Below, piece by piece: positions 47,364 through 59,639 of a stretch of 64,000 nucleotides of DNA; the stretch's first letter is position 1; the number at the start of each line of letters is the position of its first letter. The notes under the pieces were generated by a model. That model was not told the origin of the DNA. It did not search any database and saw only the letters and a list, made by a program, of their open reading frames with translations. A program made the position numbers and the translations under genes. The stretch covers positions 1-64,000 of the forward strand of contig VWZP01008131.1 in NCBI GenBank assembly GCA_013396995.1, given 5' to 3'. The stretch is from Dicaeum eximium. Taxonomy: Eukaryota; Chordata; Aves; Passeriformes; Dicaeidae.

Positions 47364-49249
47364 ATCAGATTATTTTATTTGTTTGTAACTTGCTTTAGTA
47401 TCAGAAATGTAAATTATTGGATTGCCTCTCTTGATCAGGCTGTCAGAAGACACAGTGAGGAAGGATAATAGAACTGGGAATAGCCAATCTGTAAACTAAA
47501 CTAAATCTAGGACTCGCCCAATTATTTAGATTATGTTAAACATATGCAAGTTCTTATCCAGCCTGTACTTGCCACAATTCTGCAAATACAAAGCTACTAA
47601 TAAAGGGTGTTGGAGCCTGCCCTGCTGAAGGATAGTTGGATATGTATCATGGTGATGTCTGGAAGGGAAACTACTAGTTTGATCAAAGCCTTGTACTCAA
47701 GACAGCGCTGAGTGCTGATGGAATGATAGAGAGAATAAGGTAGAAAGACAGTGGCTGGTTTACATCTCATCCAGCAGAAGCTGTTATGAGGGACTTACTG
47801 ATCTCTGATTCAGCCATGGCTGTGAGTTAAATGATGGGCTATATTTGAAGAGACCAGTCTAAGTGCAGCCAACAGGAGGTGCTGAAAAGAACAGCATGCT
47901 GTGCTGGGGTGAACTTTTTTCCCTTGTCATAAAGAGAAGAGGGAGAGATTTTGTTCTAAATTAATTAGAAGTATGTCTTTCCATGAGAGCAATTCGGATT
48001 ATAAAAAATACATAAAACAACTAGACTTGGCAGCTGTAGAATCCAAGAGAAATCTGGATTTGGAAGAGATTCTTAACTTTTTTTGTAACATGACAGTAAG
48101 AAAAAACATTTGGTCTTAAGTATCTTTCCAGCTGTTTACACAGCGTCTTCTCTGACAAGTTTGCTTAAGGGACTTCATAGACATGTTCATATGGTCATCT
48201 GAATGGAATTTCTGTATGTATATGCACATATCTCCACATCCTTGGACATTTGACACACTTTATGTGCATGTATATAACCTTATCAAATTAACTTCCTCTT
48301 TGAATTAATGTGCTTATGCGCATATGCATCAGTATGTCCCAAGGTGCATAAATGTATCTTTGTTCATATTCCCATGTATGCATGAGGTGATCAACATAGT
48401 CAACTTAAAAAATTAGGGTATTCCAAATCTGTGTTATTTCTGATTTAATTCCCAAGGGTAAATGGACCCATTTCAAATGAAAGGTAATCTTGGGACCTGA
48501 AGTTTTACATTTCAGCATATAGTGTGGTTTTAGCACTCCGTACTATCAACTGTAAGCTCTTCAGGGCAGTTTGCAGATTCCCTTCCTGTTTATGCAACAA
48601 AGGCAATGTCAGATTGTTAAAGAATTTAGATGCTAGGACACTGCAAATAGTTAATAAAAATGGTCAGATTCTGTGGAAAGGTTAGATGAGCTGGGCAGGC
48701 ACCTAAATAACCTACAAAGCCATCCATATAAACTTGTGCAGAACATTTGTCACTGTTTTTTTCCATTTGGTTGAAATACTTTCCCTACAGCTTTGAACAC
48801 TTATTCATTTCAGTGTTGTTTTTTCATGGCTCATAAAATCTAGCACATGTGGACATTACATAATCTGCAGAACTAGTATACATATGCATATGTAGTAAAA
48901 AGCACAAACTTTTGTAAATATTCGCATAATACATAAAATTTCATCATGACAGGCAACCATCTATGTACAACTTAACGTGGATCTTCAGAAAGATGTGTCA
49001 TACATACATTTACACAGACTTATGTAAACAGATTTTATGCTTGTGTGCATTTAGCCAGGAGTGTATGTACAGGTATTCACGGAAGCAGGGATCCAGTGGC
49101 CCGTACAGGGAGTTTGGTGGCACCTTCCAGAAGAGGGCACCTGTCTCCCGAGGCAGGCAGCACTCCCGAGCTCATGGCTCCCAGCCTTTCACACCTGGGC
49201 ACTCACACCTCACCTGCCAATTTGAGGTTAACAGTGCCAGCACAGAGTG
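47364..49249. other. noncoding interval with possible L2-like relic at 48535-48620
   Basis: CTGTAAGCTCTTCAGGGCAG near 48550 resembles the 3' region of L2/L3-type LINEs. The 48200-48380 stretch is rich in ATGCATATG-type alternating sequence. No gene. Confidence 0.4.
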
Positions 49250-49605
49250 AAATATTAAGGCAGCCACTTGAATTCAAAGTGTTTCTTTTAATTAATGGGT
49301 GGATGCCACAAGTTGATCCAATCCAGCTCTTAAATTAATCTTAATTACATAGATTTTGTAACTTTGGCGTTAGCCAGCCACACAAAATATGTATTTCATA
49401 ATCCTAGAAACGGGTGAAAAAGACTGCTGCTGAGCTGAGAAGTCAGCTGATGATGTTATCAGCCTCTGTGGCTGTGGGTGTAAGTGTCATTGGGGTGTGT
49501 CTGAGATATTATCAGGAATATCAAATTAATTCGCTCCTGCAAATATCAAAACAAGCTTTTTTGCTGGCAAGTAGGGAATAGGCAAGAGATTCCTGAGCTG
49601 CTATA
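49250..49605. promoter_or_regulatory. candidate conserved noncoding element
   Basis: TTTTAATTAATGGGTGGATG, CTTAAATTAATCTTAATTAC and repeated GATA-type sites (GATGTTATCAGC near 49452, ATATTATCAGG near 49507) in about 350 bp. Resembles a homeobox/GATA enhancer. Inference from motif density only. Confidence 0.35.
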
Positions 49606-49734
49606 TTTGGAATTTCTGTGCCATCCAGTGCTGATACAATAAAGAAGAGAAGCATCAGGGAAGGGAAGCTGGTGATCTGTCCTGTTTGGTAATGAGTTTT
49701 GAGTGTCTAAAGAGTGCTACTCAAGCCTTTAGCT

Positions 49735-49885
49735 GTTCATGGTATATTTGTGGATTTGGGGATCAGGAATTCTGCCTTAGTAGCTCAACCATTGACATGC
49801 TGTGTGTGCCTGGTCAGGGGGAGGAAGGCTTTCTATCTCTGTGCTTCTGTTTTCCTCCTCTGTGTGTTTGTTTGTTCAGACTTCC
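49735..49885 (+). mobile_element. MIR-type SINE fragment
   Basis: CAGGAATTCTGCC, CTCAACCATTGACATGCTGT, GTGTGCCTGGTCAGG and ATCTCTGTGCTTCTGTTTTC follow the MIR consensus order well. Confidence 0.6.
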
Positions 49886-51614
49886 CTTTTACTAGATGGG
49901 AGCTGCCTCTTAGCATGTCCATTCAGCCCTCTATGGCATCAAGGTGCTGCTGTGCTACATATTTTGATAACAGATAAACTGAACTATCTCAGGAGAATGA
50001 ATATTTGTACTCCTTGCTAGGGATAAGCATCTGGGATCTCTCTGAGCATACATCATGCCAACTTTAAATAGAAAGCACAGATGGGAATAGATGGTCAGGG
50101 ATATTCATAGGAAATGCAGATACACAATTTGCCTAACCAGCCACTGCACATTCATTAAACAGGAAGCAGGGCCTTGGCTATCCCCATGGATTGGCATTCC
50201 CTTGGGATTAACATTGCTGCTCACTGCATTACTCTCCTGCTTCTGTAGATAAAACTTGAAAAATTATGGATTAAAATGGAAGTAAACAGAATAAAACTTA
50301 TTATTTAGTCACCTTGCTCTAAATCTGAGTCAGGATTTGAGCAGTGTCTGTTCATAGCCTGGCATGACTGGTTGTGTTGTGGTGAAAGGCCATTTGAGAG
50401 CCTTTTCTGTCACTGCTGCACACTAAGGGTACTAAGGGTAGAGGAAGACCAATGGGAAAGCACAGCTAATCTCTTTGCATACATACACACTTATGCACAC
50501 CTACACCTTTTATTTGTGCCTTCATAAACATCACCTTCTTCTTAATTTACTGTACAATGTGGAAATTTAGAGAGATTTACCTGAAATCTTTGTAGAAATA
50601 ATTTTTCTGTAGAATGGGCTTGTGAATGTTAATCTGACCTGTGTGTTCTCTCAGTGCCTGTCTGTGTGATATACTTTGTTGGAAGATAGTCCTTCCTTAA
50701 TTTTAAAAACCCTTTCTGTAATTGACTGATTTTCTATTGCTGGTAAGACTTTTGCCTTCTTTTCCTGAAGTTGCTTTACAGCATAGGGTTAGTTTGGCTA
50801 TCAATTTGAGGGACTGTTTGATAGTAATTTTGGAACCATAAGTGGGAAAATATTAAACCTCATGCCAATTTGCCTAATTGGTGGGAAACTTGATTGTGGC
50901 TGGGGAAGAGTGGATTTTCCTACTTCCATCTTATGAATAGTTTGCTTATCTGAAAAGAAATAAAATCCAGTAAATCCTACAGCCAATGCAACTATCCTCA
51001 CAGGTGGAGATTCTCTCAAAATACAGAGAAAAAAACAGGGAAATTATGTGCCGAGCTCCCTTTGAAACTTTGTAATTCTGAATTGACTATTTGATTTGTT
51101 CCAGTTGGAACTGGTGGTGTCTTCTGGGGACTCAAATTATTTTTAGTCCAATTTTGTCAGATTTCTTGTGCTTTTTCTTCAAAGCCCGTGTAATGGTAAG
51201 AGAATCTGTATTAGATAGACTGCTCCTAAAATACTGTATCATTTCCTTGCTCTTGAGATACTAGAACATGATCACTTATGCAATTTCTGATCTCCAAGGA
51301 TTGCTGGAGTTGGTGTGACTCAAATAGGAATGACACAGAACTTCCTCTGTATTCGAGTTTGAAAACCTTGAGATGTCTGAACTCATCCAGCTATGGGGAA
51401 GAAGCCAGCAGGCAAATGGAGAAATCTTTCCAGCTCTCAGTGTAGGTAGGAAGCAGAAGGAGTAAATGTTGGCCCAAAGGGCTACAATAAATAATGAGAG
51501 CTCTTCCAAGTATATCAGGGGAAAAAAATACAATGGAAAGGGTAAGCCCATTAATAAATTAGGAGAGAGCTGGAATCAATGATGATTCTAAAATGGCTGA
51601 GCTACTTAAGTTTT
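49886..51614. other. noncoding interval
   Basis: No gene or repeat recognised. Confidence 0.45.
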
Positions 51615-51702
51615 GTTGGTTTTTTTTTGTTGTTGTTGCTGTTGTTGTTTGGTTGGTTTTTGTTTTTGTTTTGGTTTGGTTTGGTTTGGTTTGGTTTTTT
51701 AA
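51615..51702. repeat. (GTT)n / (GGTTT)n low-complexity tract
   Basis: GTT triplets pass into five GGTTT pentamers (about 51670-51696). The 51703-52062 open frame that follows starts in this T-rich edge and matches nothing known. Confidence 0.85.
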
Positions 51703-52732
51703 TTGGTCTTTAAAAAGAAAAATATAGAAATGGAATATGGACCATTAGGAAGTAATGAGCATCTTGGCACCCTGGCTGTTGATGTAAAGCAGATAAGGGA
51801 ACACTTGAAAGAATGGATAGCAACAAATCAGCAACTCCAGTTGATGAGCATCCTGGGATGTTTGGCTGCTGAATTCACTGAACTGCTGGCAGGTGTTTTG
51901 AAAAGTTGTGGATTAAACAGTCAGGTCCTTCACAGCAAGTCCATATCAATAGTTCTGGGGGAAGAACAGCCTTACCAAGCTATCAGGAGCAATCCCCACA
52001 AGCACCACTTTACACAGCCATCGTATTCTCAGTGTGAAGAGGTGCTAAGAGGAGGCATATGAGTTTCAAGATGCTTAAGTTCAGAAATTGGCTGGACTCA
52101 CTGGCCCAAAAGAGCTCTAAGACCATTATCAGTGACCCTTCTAGACACCCTACTTTTCCTTTCCTCAAGCATAAACTCAAACTGTTATATACACTTATGG
52201 GTGACAGCATACTTTCTTCCTTACCTGCATAGTAAGAGGTAAAACACAGAAATGTTTGTGTTGGAAATAGGAATTGCTATCAAGATGAAATTTGAACTAA
52301 CACTTGCACAGTAAGTGCTCTGAGGACTTGATAGCATGCTGAAGTCCATCAGTGAAGTCCAGGCATAGTTTCCATTTAAAACAGGGGTCCCAGAGGAAAA
52401 AAAATCATCTGTTTATGGTCACCAATGAAGCAGTTTTGGCCTATCATAATTTATTAGTAAATCTCTTGTGATAACACCCAGGGATGCAGACACTGGTGTG
52501 TTAGAAAAGGCTTTGAGCAGAGGTTGAGTAGGGACACTCAGCTGTCTCATCTCTTCAGTAATGGAGCTCTGGTTCAAGGCTAAGGCTCCTAGATCCCAGT
52601 AATGAATATGATTAGTTCTAATAATGGGTGAGGTGATACTGGCAAATGAGAGACAGGAGGGTTCAGTTGGGTTCTTATGGCCCTGTTCTTGTTAATGCAA
52701 AGGTCCTTTTACACTAGTCTGGCCGTGCATGA
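51703..52732. other. noncoding interval
   Basis: A 119-codon plus-strand frame (51703-52062) exists but has no recognisable domain, no splice context and no promoter. I treat it as chance. Confidence 0.4.
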
Positions 52733-52814
52733 GACCCACAGGGTAACCTCCTAACACCTCATCTCATTAGTGACAGTCTGAAAGATGAGGTGTTAGGAGG
52801 TTACCCTGTGGGTC
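52733..52814. repeat. perfect 32-bp inverted repeat with 18-bp loop
   Basis: Arms 52733-52764 and 52783-52814 are exact reverse complements (left arm starts GACCCACAGGGTAACCTCC). The short direct repeat CCGTGCA lies on both sides (52723-52729 and 52814-52820). No mobile-element match. Perfect pairing means recent origin. Confidence 0.95.
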
Positions 52815-53119
52815 CGTGCACATCTAAAAAAGCTGGAGGGAATCAAACACCAAGCAAATACAGGGGACTGAAATCTCCATAAATCAGTATTGTGCCTTTG
52901 ATTGCAATGAAACTATGCTGATCAAGGCCAGCTGAGGACTTGATCCAGGGAATAAATGATTTTTTCCCTTGGTCTGTAAGTCCAAAGTCAAGTCCTTCGT
53001 ATGACATGTCCCATTCAGTGTTAGAGAAGGTCATATTTTGCCTCCTTCTCTCCACCTGGGCTGTCTGCTCTCCTCTGGATAAATAGCATTTCCCCATTGC
53101 ATTCCCAGTCCCTCACGCT

Positions 53120-53560
53120 TCACCAGAATTAAATTCATCATTCATTTTTTATGGTTTATACATAGCAGTAATTTATGTTTTCAAATACATTGAGGTCACA
53201 CTTTAGCAGAAAAAGACTGTTTCACATTTAAATTGAAGGCATGTTCATTCCATTAAACAGAGATGTTTTGGATAATTTTAAAAGGCTAAAAGTAGTATAA
53301 AGTAACATTAAAATAAAATTTGAGAGATGTAATTACACCTAATCGTACCATAAAATAATCAATACTGCATTATATTATTTCTGACTTCCCCAATTATAGC
53401 CTTTTTTTGTTAAGCTTTTTAATATTGATGAGGTCAGGGGTGTCACAGTCGACTCTCTGAGGTCTAATAGAGGTGGAATTAAGGTGATGTCCTCTCCTAT
53501 TATGTCAGCACGAGGAGGTGTGCTCTATACTTTGTCAAACTGGAGCGATAACACGGCATC
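53120..53560. promoter_or_regulatory. candidate conserved noncoding element
   Basis: AT-rich and repeat-free, with CCTAATCGTACC, TTAATATTGATGAGG, GGTCTAATAGAGG and TATGTCAGC motifs. Enhancer-like texture; not testable here. Confidence 0.3.
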
Positions 53561-54684
53561 AGAAGCCGATACCTCGGCAGCATTTCTTGAGCTGATGTTG
53601 GGCTGCTTACTGGTACGTGCTGACTGGGAAGGTGGAGGTGCTGTCTGCCCATTGCAGACCCACTCAATTACACACGCCAAGATGCAGAGGAAGTGATGTT
53701 CACATCAACAGAGATCATTAACAGCTGAAAGACCAGTGTGTGTGAGGTGACAAGAACCAGTTCCTTCCAGTTCAGCCAGGGTATTCTATGTTGTCTCTGC
53801 TCTCTGTAGGAGATTGAAAAGGCGTTTTGTTGTGGCAGTTTGTTTCCTTCTCTTCCCCTTTAGATCTGCCCCTCCACATGACATATCCCTCACTCTGCTA
53901 AAACAGCCCAACCAGGCCACAAAGCATTCATCCTTTATTTACCAGCCTTGGTGTGTGGACATGCAGCACAACAGGAAAAGTTGGACAGCTGCTAGGAGTC
54001 AGTACAGGTGTCTGATTTCTCCTGTTTTCTCAGAAGATACAGGTCCATCTGCATCTGAGGGAGTGTCACCCTCCAGCTCTCAGCTGCATTGGATCTGCTT
54101 TTGACCTGGTCAATGCTGTTATTCATTTAGGCGTCTTGCAGTCATCTGTGGATTTTCATTTGGGAATTCTTTCTGTGTACAGAAAAAAAATTACCTGTTT
54201 TGTGCCCTTATGCAAATGGTTTTGCATTTAACCTAGGGAAAGGGCTGGGATCTGAAGAGACATTCAGACATAACCTTAGGACTCATATTTTGCTTTCTGG
54301 GCCTATGTCTCTCCATCCATACAATGAGCGTAAGGATTTTTTTACTGAGGTCTCTTTTGCACAAGGGGATCTAAAAAAGGTTTTTATGCTTTTAATAAAC
54401 TTCTTGAAAAAAAGGCAACTACATGTCATTTTCCTGGGTTCTGATCATAAATATTAAGAAGGATGGAATTTTAGAACAGAACCAAATTGAGCAGTACCAC
54501 TGCATTATCCCTTTTACATTGCCACAGCATCCTCAGATTACAGAGCTCATAACAAAAGGAAAGATAATGAACAGGCTCCTATCATTACCATTAATAATAA
54601 AAACAATATAATGTATTTTTTAAATTTTCCTTAATGCAACACCAGCCCTGTCATCCCAACATGCAGATTATCGCATCTTCCTAA
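53561..54684. other. noncoding interval
   Basis: No gene recognised. Confidence 0.45.
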
Positions 54685-54719
<35 letters not shown>

Positions 54720-54753
54720 CACACACACACACATATACACATATACACATATA
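54685..54753. repeat. (CA)n microsatellite
   Basis: About 24 AC units with one ACGC interruption, then ATATACAC units. Confidence 0.95.
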
Positions 54754-54988
54754 GCTGAAAATATCAGCATTGAAAACATGCAAAATACAATTCAGATGCT
54801 GGATCTCCCCCACCAACTGCATTTCTCCAGAGGGGCCAGTCCCCTCCCGTGACCCTTTCCACACAGCCACTCCCCAGGCTTCCTGGCTGCCTGTTAAGTT
54901 ATGCTTTCCCTTACACCAGTGCTGGCCCTGGGCTCTGGCCACATGTGTGCCCCCCACCCTCATCAATTCTGCTGTGCCAATTGTTAAG

Positions 54989-55107
54989 TTTTTTTTTTTG
55001 TTTTGTTTTGTTTGTTTGTTTGTTTTTTTTTTTTTTAATTNNNNNNNNNNNNNNNNNNNNNNNNNNNNNNNNNNNNNTTTTTTTTTTTTTGTTTTTGTTT
55101 TTTTTTC
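54989..55107. repeat. T-rich low-complexity tract around an assembly gap
   Basis: T runs with GTTTT units on both sides of a 37-N gap (55041-55077). The true length is unknown. Confidence 0.9.
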
Positions 55108-55359
55108 TTGGTACCTCTTCCCACATATACCAAACTTTTTGCTTTCCCCTTCTCTCACCCCCTGCCATTTACTCCACTCACATCATTTTTTACCTGCTTT
55201 GAAACCTAATTGTTAAAGCTCTTGGTAGAAGGTGGGTATTTGCCCCAAAACCAACTGACAGTGGCCCTCCCTCTGCAGACACAAAACAGCCTTGCTCTCC
55301 TGATTAGGCTGAATAGCTTTCAATTGACTAACATAACAAGCTGCTGCTGCTTTTTCTTT

Positions 55360-55700
55360 TTTTTTTTTAATTTGAAAATGGAAGGGACACTATTAGGAAA
55401 TTTACATTTGCGAATATGATATTTAATTAGCAATATTAATAAATTAATAGAACTAAAGGACCTTGTTGAGACTCCAGATTAATAAAACATGCTCTAGCTG
55501 AGTAAATGAGGTGAGCCAGGCATGTGTCGCCCGTAGAGGATACAAGGGAAATCTCACTTATTAAATACCCCTTAAAAAAGAAGTGGGGGACAATAGTGAA
55601 TTGGGGCAAAGCTTTTTCTATCTTACAGTCTCTCTCATGCTTCAATACTAACCCTTTCACTATTCTGCCACAATAATTTTACAGGAAATTACGTAGAGCT
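55360..55700. promoter_or_regulatory. candidate conserved noncoding element
   Basis: GATATTTAATTAGCAATATT, AATAAATTAATAG and GATTAATAAAACATG clusters without repeats. Weak inference. Confidence 0.25.
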
Positions 55701-56079
55701 TCTCTGTCCACCTTTCTCTTTGACCTGCCAAGAAACGGAATGAGTCAGTGTCAGGGAGTGAAGGAGAACAAATGCTTGGAGCTCCAAGGTAGCAGCAAGG
55801 ACAGTGCAGGGCAAATGCCTAGGAATATTTGGTCAGATCCATAAGAAGCAATAAAGGATACTTACAGCATTTTCTGATCTGATCCTCTGCTGAACATGCA
55901 GCACACAATGTCACTGAACTATGAAATAAGAAAGTCTGAAATAACTTTGAGGGGTTTTGTAAAGTTTTCTGTGTGCTTAGCTCTCATGAATCAGCTCTAG
56001 ACTCAAAACCACCCAGCCTGATGCTCCATGTACCTGCCCCTGGAGCACACGGGGCTTTTTATCTTTGACATTAATACTT
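55701..56079. other. noncoding interval
   Basis: Nothing recognised. Confidence 0.4.
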
Positions 56080-56190
56080 AGTAGGCAAATCTCAGTCTCC
56101 CTGTTCTCCTCTACAGATTGGGGATATTATAATATGTGCGACATTTGTGGTTCATCCCACACTGTCAATCCTTAAGTGTAAAGTGCATGG
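56080..56190 (-). mobile_element. possible MIR-type fragment
   Basis: AATCTCAGTCTCCCTG, CTACAGATTGGGGATATTAT and CTTAAGTGTAAAGTGCATGG on the plus strand follow the reverse complement of MIR. Confidence 0.5.
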
Positions 56191-58439
56191 AAAACTCTCC
56201 CAGGGTAGGCTCTCAGTCCAGGAGAAGCACTTCTCTTTGGTGTGAGGTACAATGACTGGCAGAGTGCTGGTCATTCTTCTAAAACTGAACAACAGAAGAT
56301 AAGGAGAGAGATATGACAACCTTGCCCAATCCCACGGTGGCTCAGCTGCACTACTCTCATCTCCAGGGATGGCTTGTCCACACTCTGTGGTTTGTGCTAT
56401 GCTCCTCATGCCAACACCTCCACTAATTGTGGGAAAGTTTACTATTAGAATGGCATGTACACAGGCCTCCTGGAAAGAGGTGGAGTCCCAGGAACAATTA
56501 GGTCATGGCAGAGATGCTTGGGGATTCTGGCTTGCAATGCCACCCTTGGTATAGAGACAAGTACATGGTAGGTGTGGCAGAAGAAGAAAAAAGAGAAAAG
56601 TTGTCTTGGGTGGGGTACCAGGAGTAGAAATAAGGAAGAAAGGCATGAACTCATAGATGTAGGCAGGAATGGAGCTCAGCAGCATGTGGATGTGAAATAT
56701 GCATTGAGATCATCTTGGGATAAAGGAGAATTCCTAGTGTAGGCAGTCATTAATCTTGGAGATGTGGGCCTTGATGAGGAACTCTGAATCTTAGCCCCAA
56801 GGTGGGGCTGCCTTTGATGGCAGTGAGCACATCCACAGGCTGTGGAGCCATGCCTCAAGTGAGCAAGAGCAAGTGAACCACCTCCTGCCTCACTCTGTGT
56901 GGTGCGTGCTTTGGCTTTGGATGGGAAGGCTGCCTTTCTGAGGGTCTGTGAGGTCATCTCGTGGTCTTCAGGAGGAAGAATGGGGCTGCTGATAAGATTC
57001 CAGATCAGTGGGGGAAGGGTTATTACTATAGGCCATTTCTTGCCAACATCTTGCAGGTTTGTAGCCCTTGGACCTCAAGATACCGAGATCCAAGGCCTTT
57101 GTAAAATGTTCTCTGCAATGTTGTCTTGCCTTTCTTCTCTCCTTCTCCTCCATGGTTTATGAAGCAATAGAAAAATTCAACAGCAGATTTGAAATACCTG
57201 GTCCGGGTGTTCATGGCCTGACAAGAATCCTGAGAAAGAAATCCTGACCCCTGCATGCTGCCCCAGGCATTGCTGCTTATCGCCCTTTGTGTGGGCCTGA
57301 CTCATCCCAGAAAAGTGAGCATGCACCATCTGAAGCTCCCACAGACATGCTGCTCTGACACTGCATCTCCTTCCTGACCTGCTCTTCCTGTCCTGGCTCT
57401 TTCCTGAGCTCAGGTTGCCAGACAAGGTGCTGCTTTTCTGGAGTGTAGGCTATTCCAGGGCCATCTTCCTCTGTGACTCAGACCCAGTATCACTCATGAG
57501 GAAGACCAGGATCATAACCATTTCTTTTCACCACTATCCTGTTTAATCCTCTCCTTCTGGCGACAAACACCCAGTGACAGCCTGTAGGAGCATCTGGGTT
57601 TGTTCTAGCTGGAACTCTGTCCTGGTACTTGGAATTGACAATCATGTAAATGCCAAGGGAGGAAATTATAGGCAGAGAAAAGACTGTAGGGAGGGTGTTT
57701 CCTTGTGCAATACTTGAAGGACTGAGGAAATGATCATCACATCCCTGAATATGACTCTTGAGACCATGGTGCTCAAAGGGTCACATCAGTTTGTCCTGTG
57801 AGTAGTTTGAGACAAAGTCACCTGCACAGAGTCCCACCCTAAGCGCTCTGCAGGCCACCTGAAGGCCGGTGCTCATACTACGGCTCTGCAGCTGATGAGG
57901 GTTTATGGCATGATGGACTTGAAACCCCCTGTCCTGAAGGTGTGGCCCCTACAGAGCCTCCCGAAGTCTTATGTATTGCATGGGTGTAAAAGGAGAATAC
58001 CAGGGAAAAACTAATTCCAGGCTTTCTCTGTCTGAAGAAAGTACTGTGATTGTCTGCCCTGGGCACTGGAGTTTGCAAGGTGTAGTAGGGCAGACTGGCT
58101 GCTGGGAATTAATTTCTCCCATTCCAGGCACTAACAAAATTGTAGTCTGTGAATAAAAGTCATTCTGGGGATGGTGGATGTTTGGAGAAAGCGCTGGGAT
58201 GTGTTTGGAAGTAGCTGGAGAGTTGCAGACCTGTAGGATTATCTGTAAGATAGACTGTACAGTGGGCATTAAGTCCTTTACAGGATGGTAAATTCTGTGA
58301 AAACTGGTTTGGCTGTTATAACTTTTCACATTATGTGTGTGGGGCTGACTTATCCAGCTACTCTCCACTGCTCTCTTGGAGTATTCTCTGTATAAGGACT
58401 GCAAATTCTGGTGGGCTTGATTAAACCATCTCTTAATAA
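56191..58439. other. noncoding interval
   Basis: Unique sequence; many overlapping short frames without any family likeness. Confidence 0.45.
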
Positions 58440-58990
58440 CTGTTCTTTAGACAGCCCTCCCTCCACCTCTCGCTCAGCCCGGGGTCTGCAACCGGGAGTC
58501 CGCCTGGGGAGCGCGGCCGGGCCGGATCCGGACCAAAACCCAAACAGCCCCGGCGCTGGCTACGGGGTGCGCTGCACCCGGAAAGCGCTCGGGGGCTCCG
58601 CTGGGGCCGGGGCCGCGCTCGGGCCGGGCCGTGCCTGCGGCGCCCCGGAGCTGGCGGGCAGCAGGGGGCGCGCGGGGCACGCCAGAGCCGCGGGCNGGGC
58701 TCTGCACGGTCACCGGTCCCGCGGGCTGCCAGACAACGGCGGCACCAGCCATCGCACTGTTTGACAGCCCGGCGGAGCGGCAGTTCGAGCGGGCGCAGAG
58801 GCTGCTCGGCCGCGCAAGTGCCGCGGGAGGCTCAGCGCCGCACAAAATCCGACTTTGTCGCGCGTCGGCTCCCCCGGCACACGCCGCCCCGCCGTGCCCG
58901 GCCGCAGCCCCGGCTCCCGGCTCGCTCCGCTGCATAGCGCTGCAGGAACCGGAGCTGCTGCTCCTGCCCCCGTGGGTTCTACAAAGCCTG
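58440..58990 (+). promoter_or_regulatory. CpG island, probable promoter
   Basis: About 550 bp of very GC-rich, CpG-dense sequence with one N (58696), sharply bounded on both sides. Open frames on both strands (58411-58764, 58474-58935) are a composition effect and match no protein. From synteny the likeliest owner is CASZ1 or a lncRNA upstream of it; orientation is inferred from that and from the TATA-like box at its right edge. Confidence 0.6.
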
Positions 58991-58992
58991 GT

Positions 58993-59000
58993 TATATAAA
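58993..59000 (+). promoter_or_regulatory. TATA-like box TATATAAA
   Basis: Perfect TATATAAA followed by G at the right edge of the CpG island. A start near 59025 would follow, just where a MIR-type element begins. May be chance. Confidence 0.35.
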
Positions 59001-59024
59001 GTTTAATTACAATACTTGGCTTCC

Positions 59025-59250
59025 GTGTACCGCTTTCTATCTGCAGATCTCGAAGTGCTTTCTAAGCATTAAACAAGCCTCACAATGCCCTCTCCCGTCT
59101 TCATGTAGGAGGGTTTGCTACACCCGTTCTTTATTTATTTCAAATGCTGTCAGGAGAAACTGAGGTGCAGAGATGGGAAAAGGCTTGCCCAAAATCATCC
59201 AGCACGTCAGTGGCAGAGCTGGATGCAGAACTGAGAAGTCTCCTTAATTG
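59025..59250 (+). mobile_element. MIR-type CORE-SINE, fairly complete
   Basis: ATCTGCAGATCTCGAAGTGC, CATTAAACAAGCCTCACAAT, AGGAGAAACTGAGGTGCAGA and GTCAGTGGCAGAGCTGGATG follow in order, as in sauropsid MIR-type elements (TCTCAAAGCGCTTTACAAA type). The best-preserved SINE in the window. Confidence 0.8.
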
Positions 59251-59639
59251 GTTCCCATCTTTAATTCTCCAGGAATGTTGCATTTCTCTGGGAACAGCTG
59301 TGCCTGGGATCAACTTTTGGAGGTTTGGGGATCTCACTGGCCTCTGTGCTGATCTGCGGTGAAATGCCTCAGTGACCTACACACAGTTCATAACAAGGCT
59401 CTTCTCCTTTTGGGAGCTATTCCTCTGTCCCTGCTCAGAAGTTCAGGCCAAAGCCTGGACACTGCATGTGGTGGCTTTACTTGACTTACTTTTATGAACT
59501 GCTGGGCAGGAAAGAGTGGGACCTCAGCTCAAGGTCTTGCTGTCAGCAGCTGGAGAGCCAGTTTGGCTCTGGTGCATTTGTACCTCAGAAGAGACCATTC
59601 TCTGGCGTCTCCTTTCCCATCCCCCTTCATGAAAGGTCA
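59251..59639. other. noncoding interval
   Basis: Nothing recognised. Confidence 0.4.

Noticed and set aside
51703..52062. 119-codon plus-strand open frame
   Set aside because: Begins at the edge of a simple repeat, has no domain, promoter or splice context, and is within the length expected by chance in this amount of DNA.
54631..55216. Several long open frames on both strands over 54.6-55.2 kb
   Set aside because: They run through a CA repeat, T-rich simple sequence and a 37-N gap; not coding.
58411..58935. Overlapping open frames on both strands in the second CpG island
   Set aside because: Same composition effect; no recognisable protein, and one frame crosses an N.
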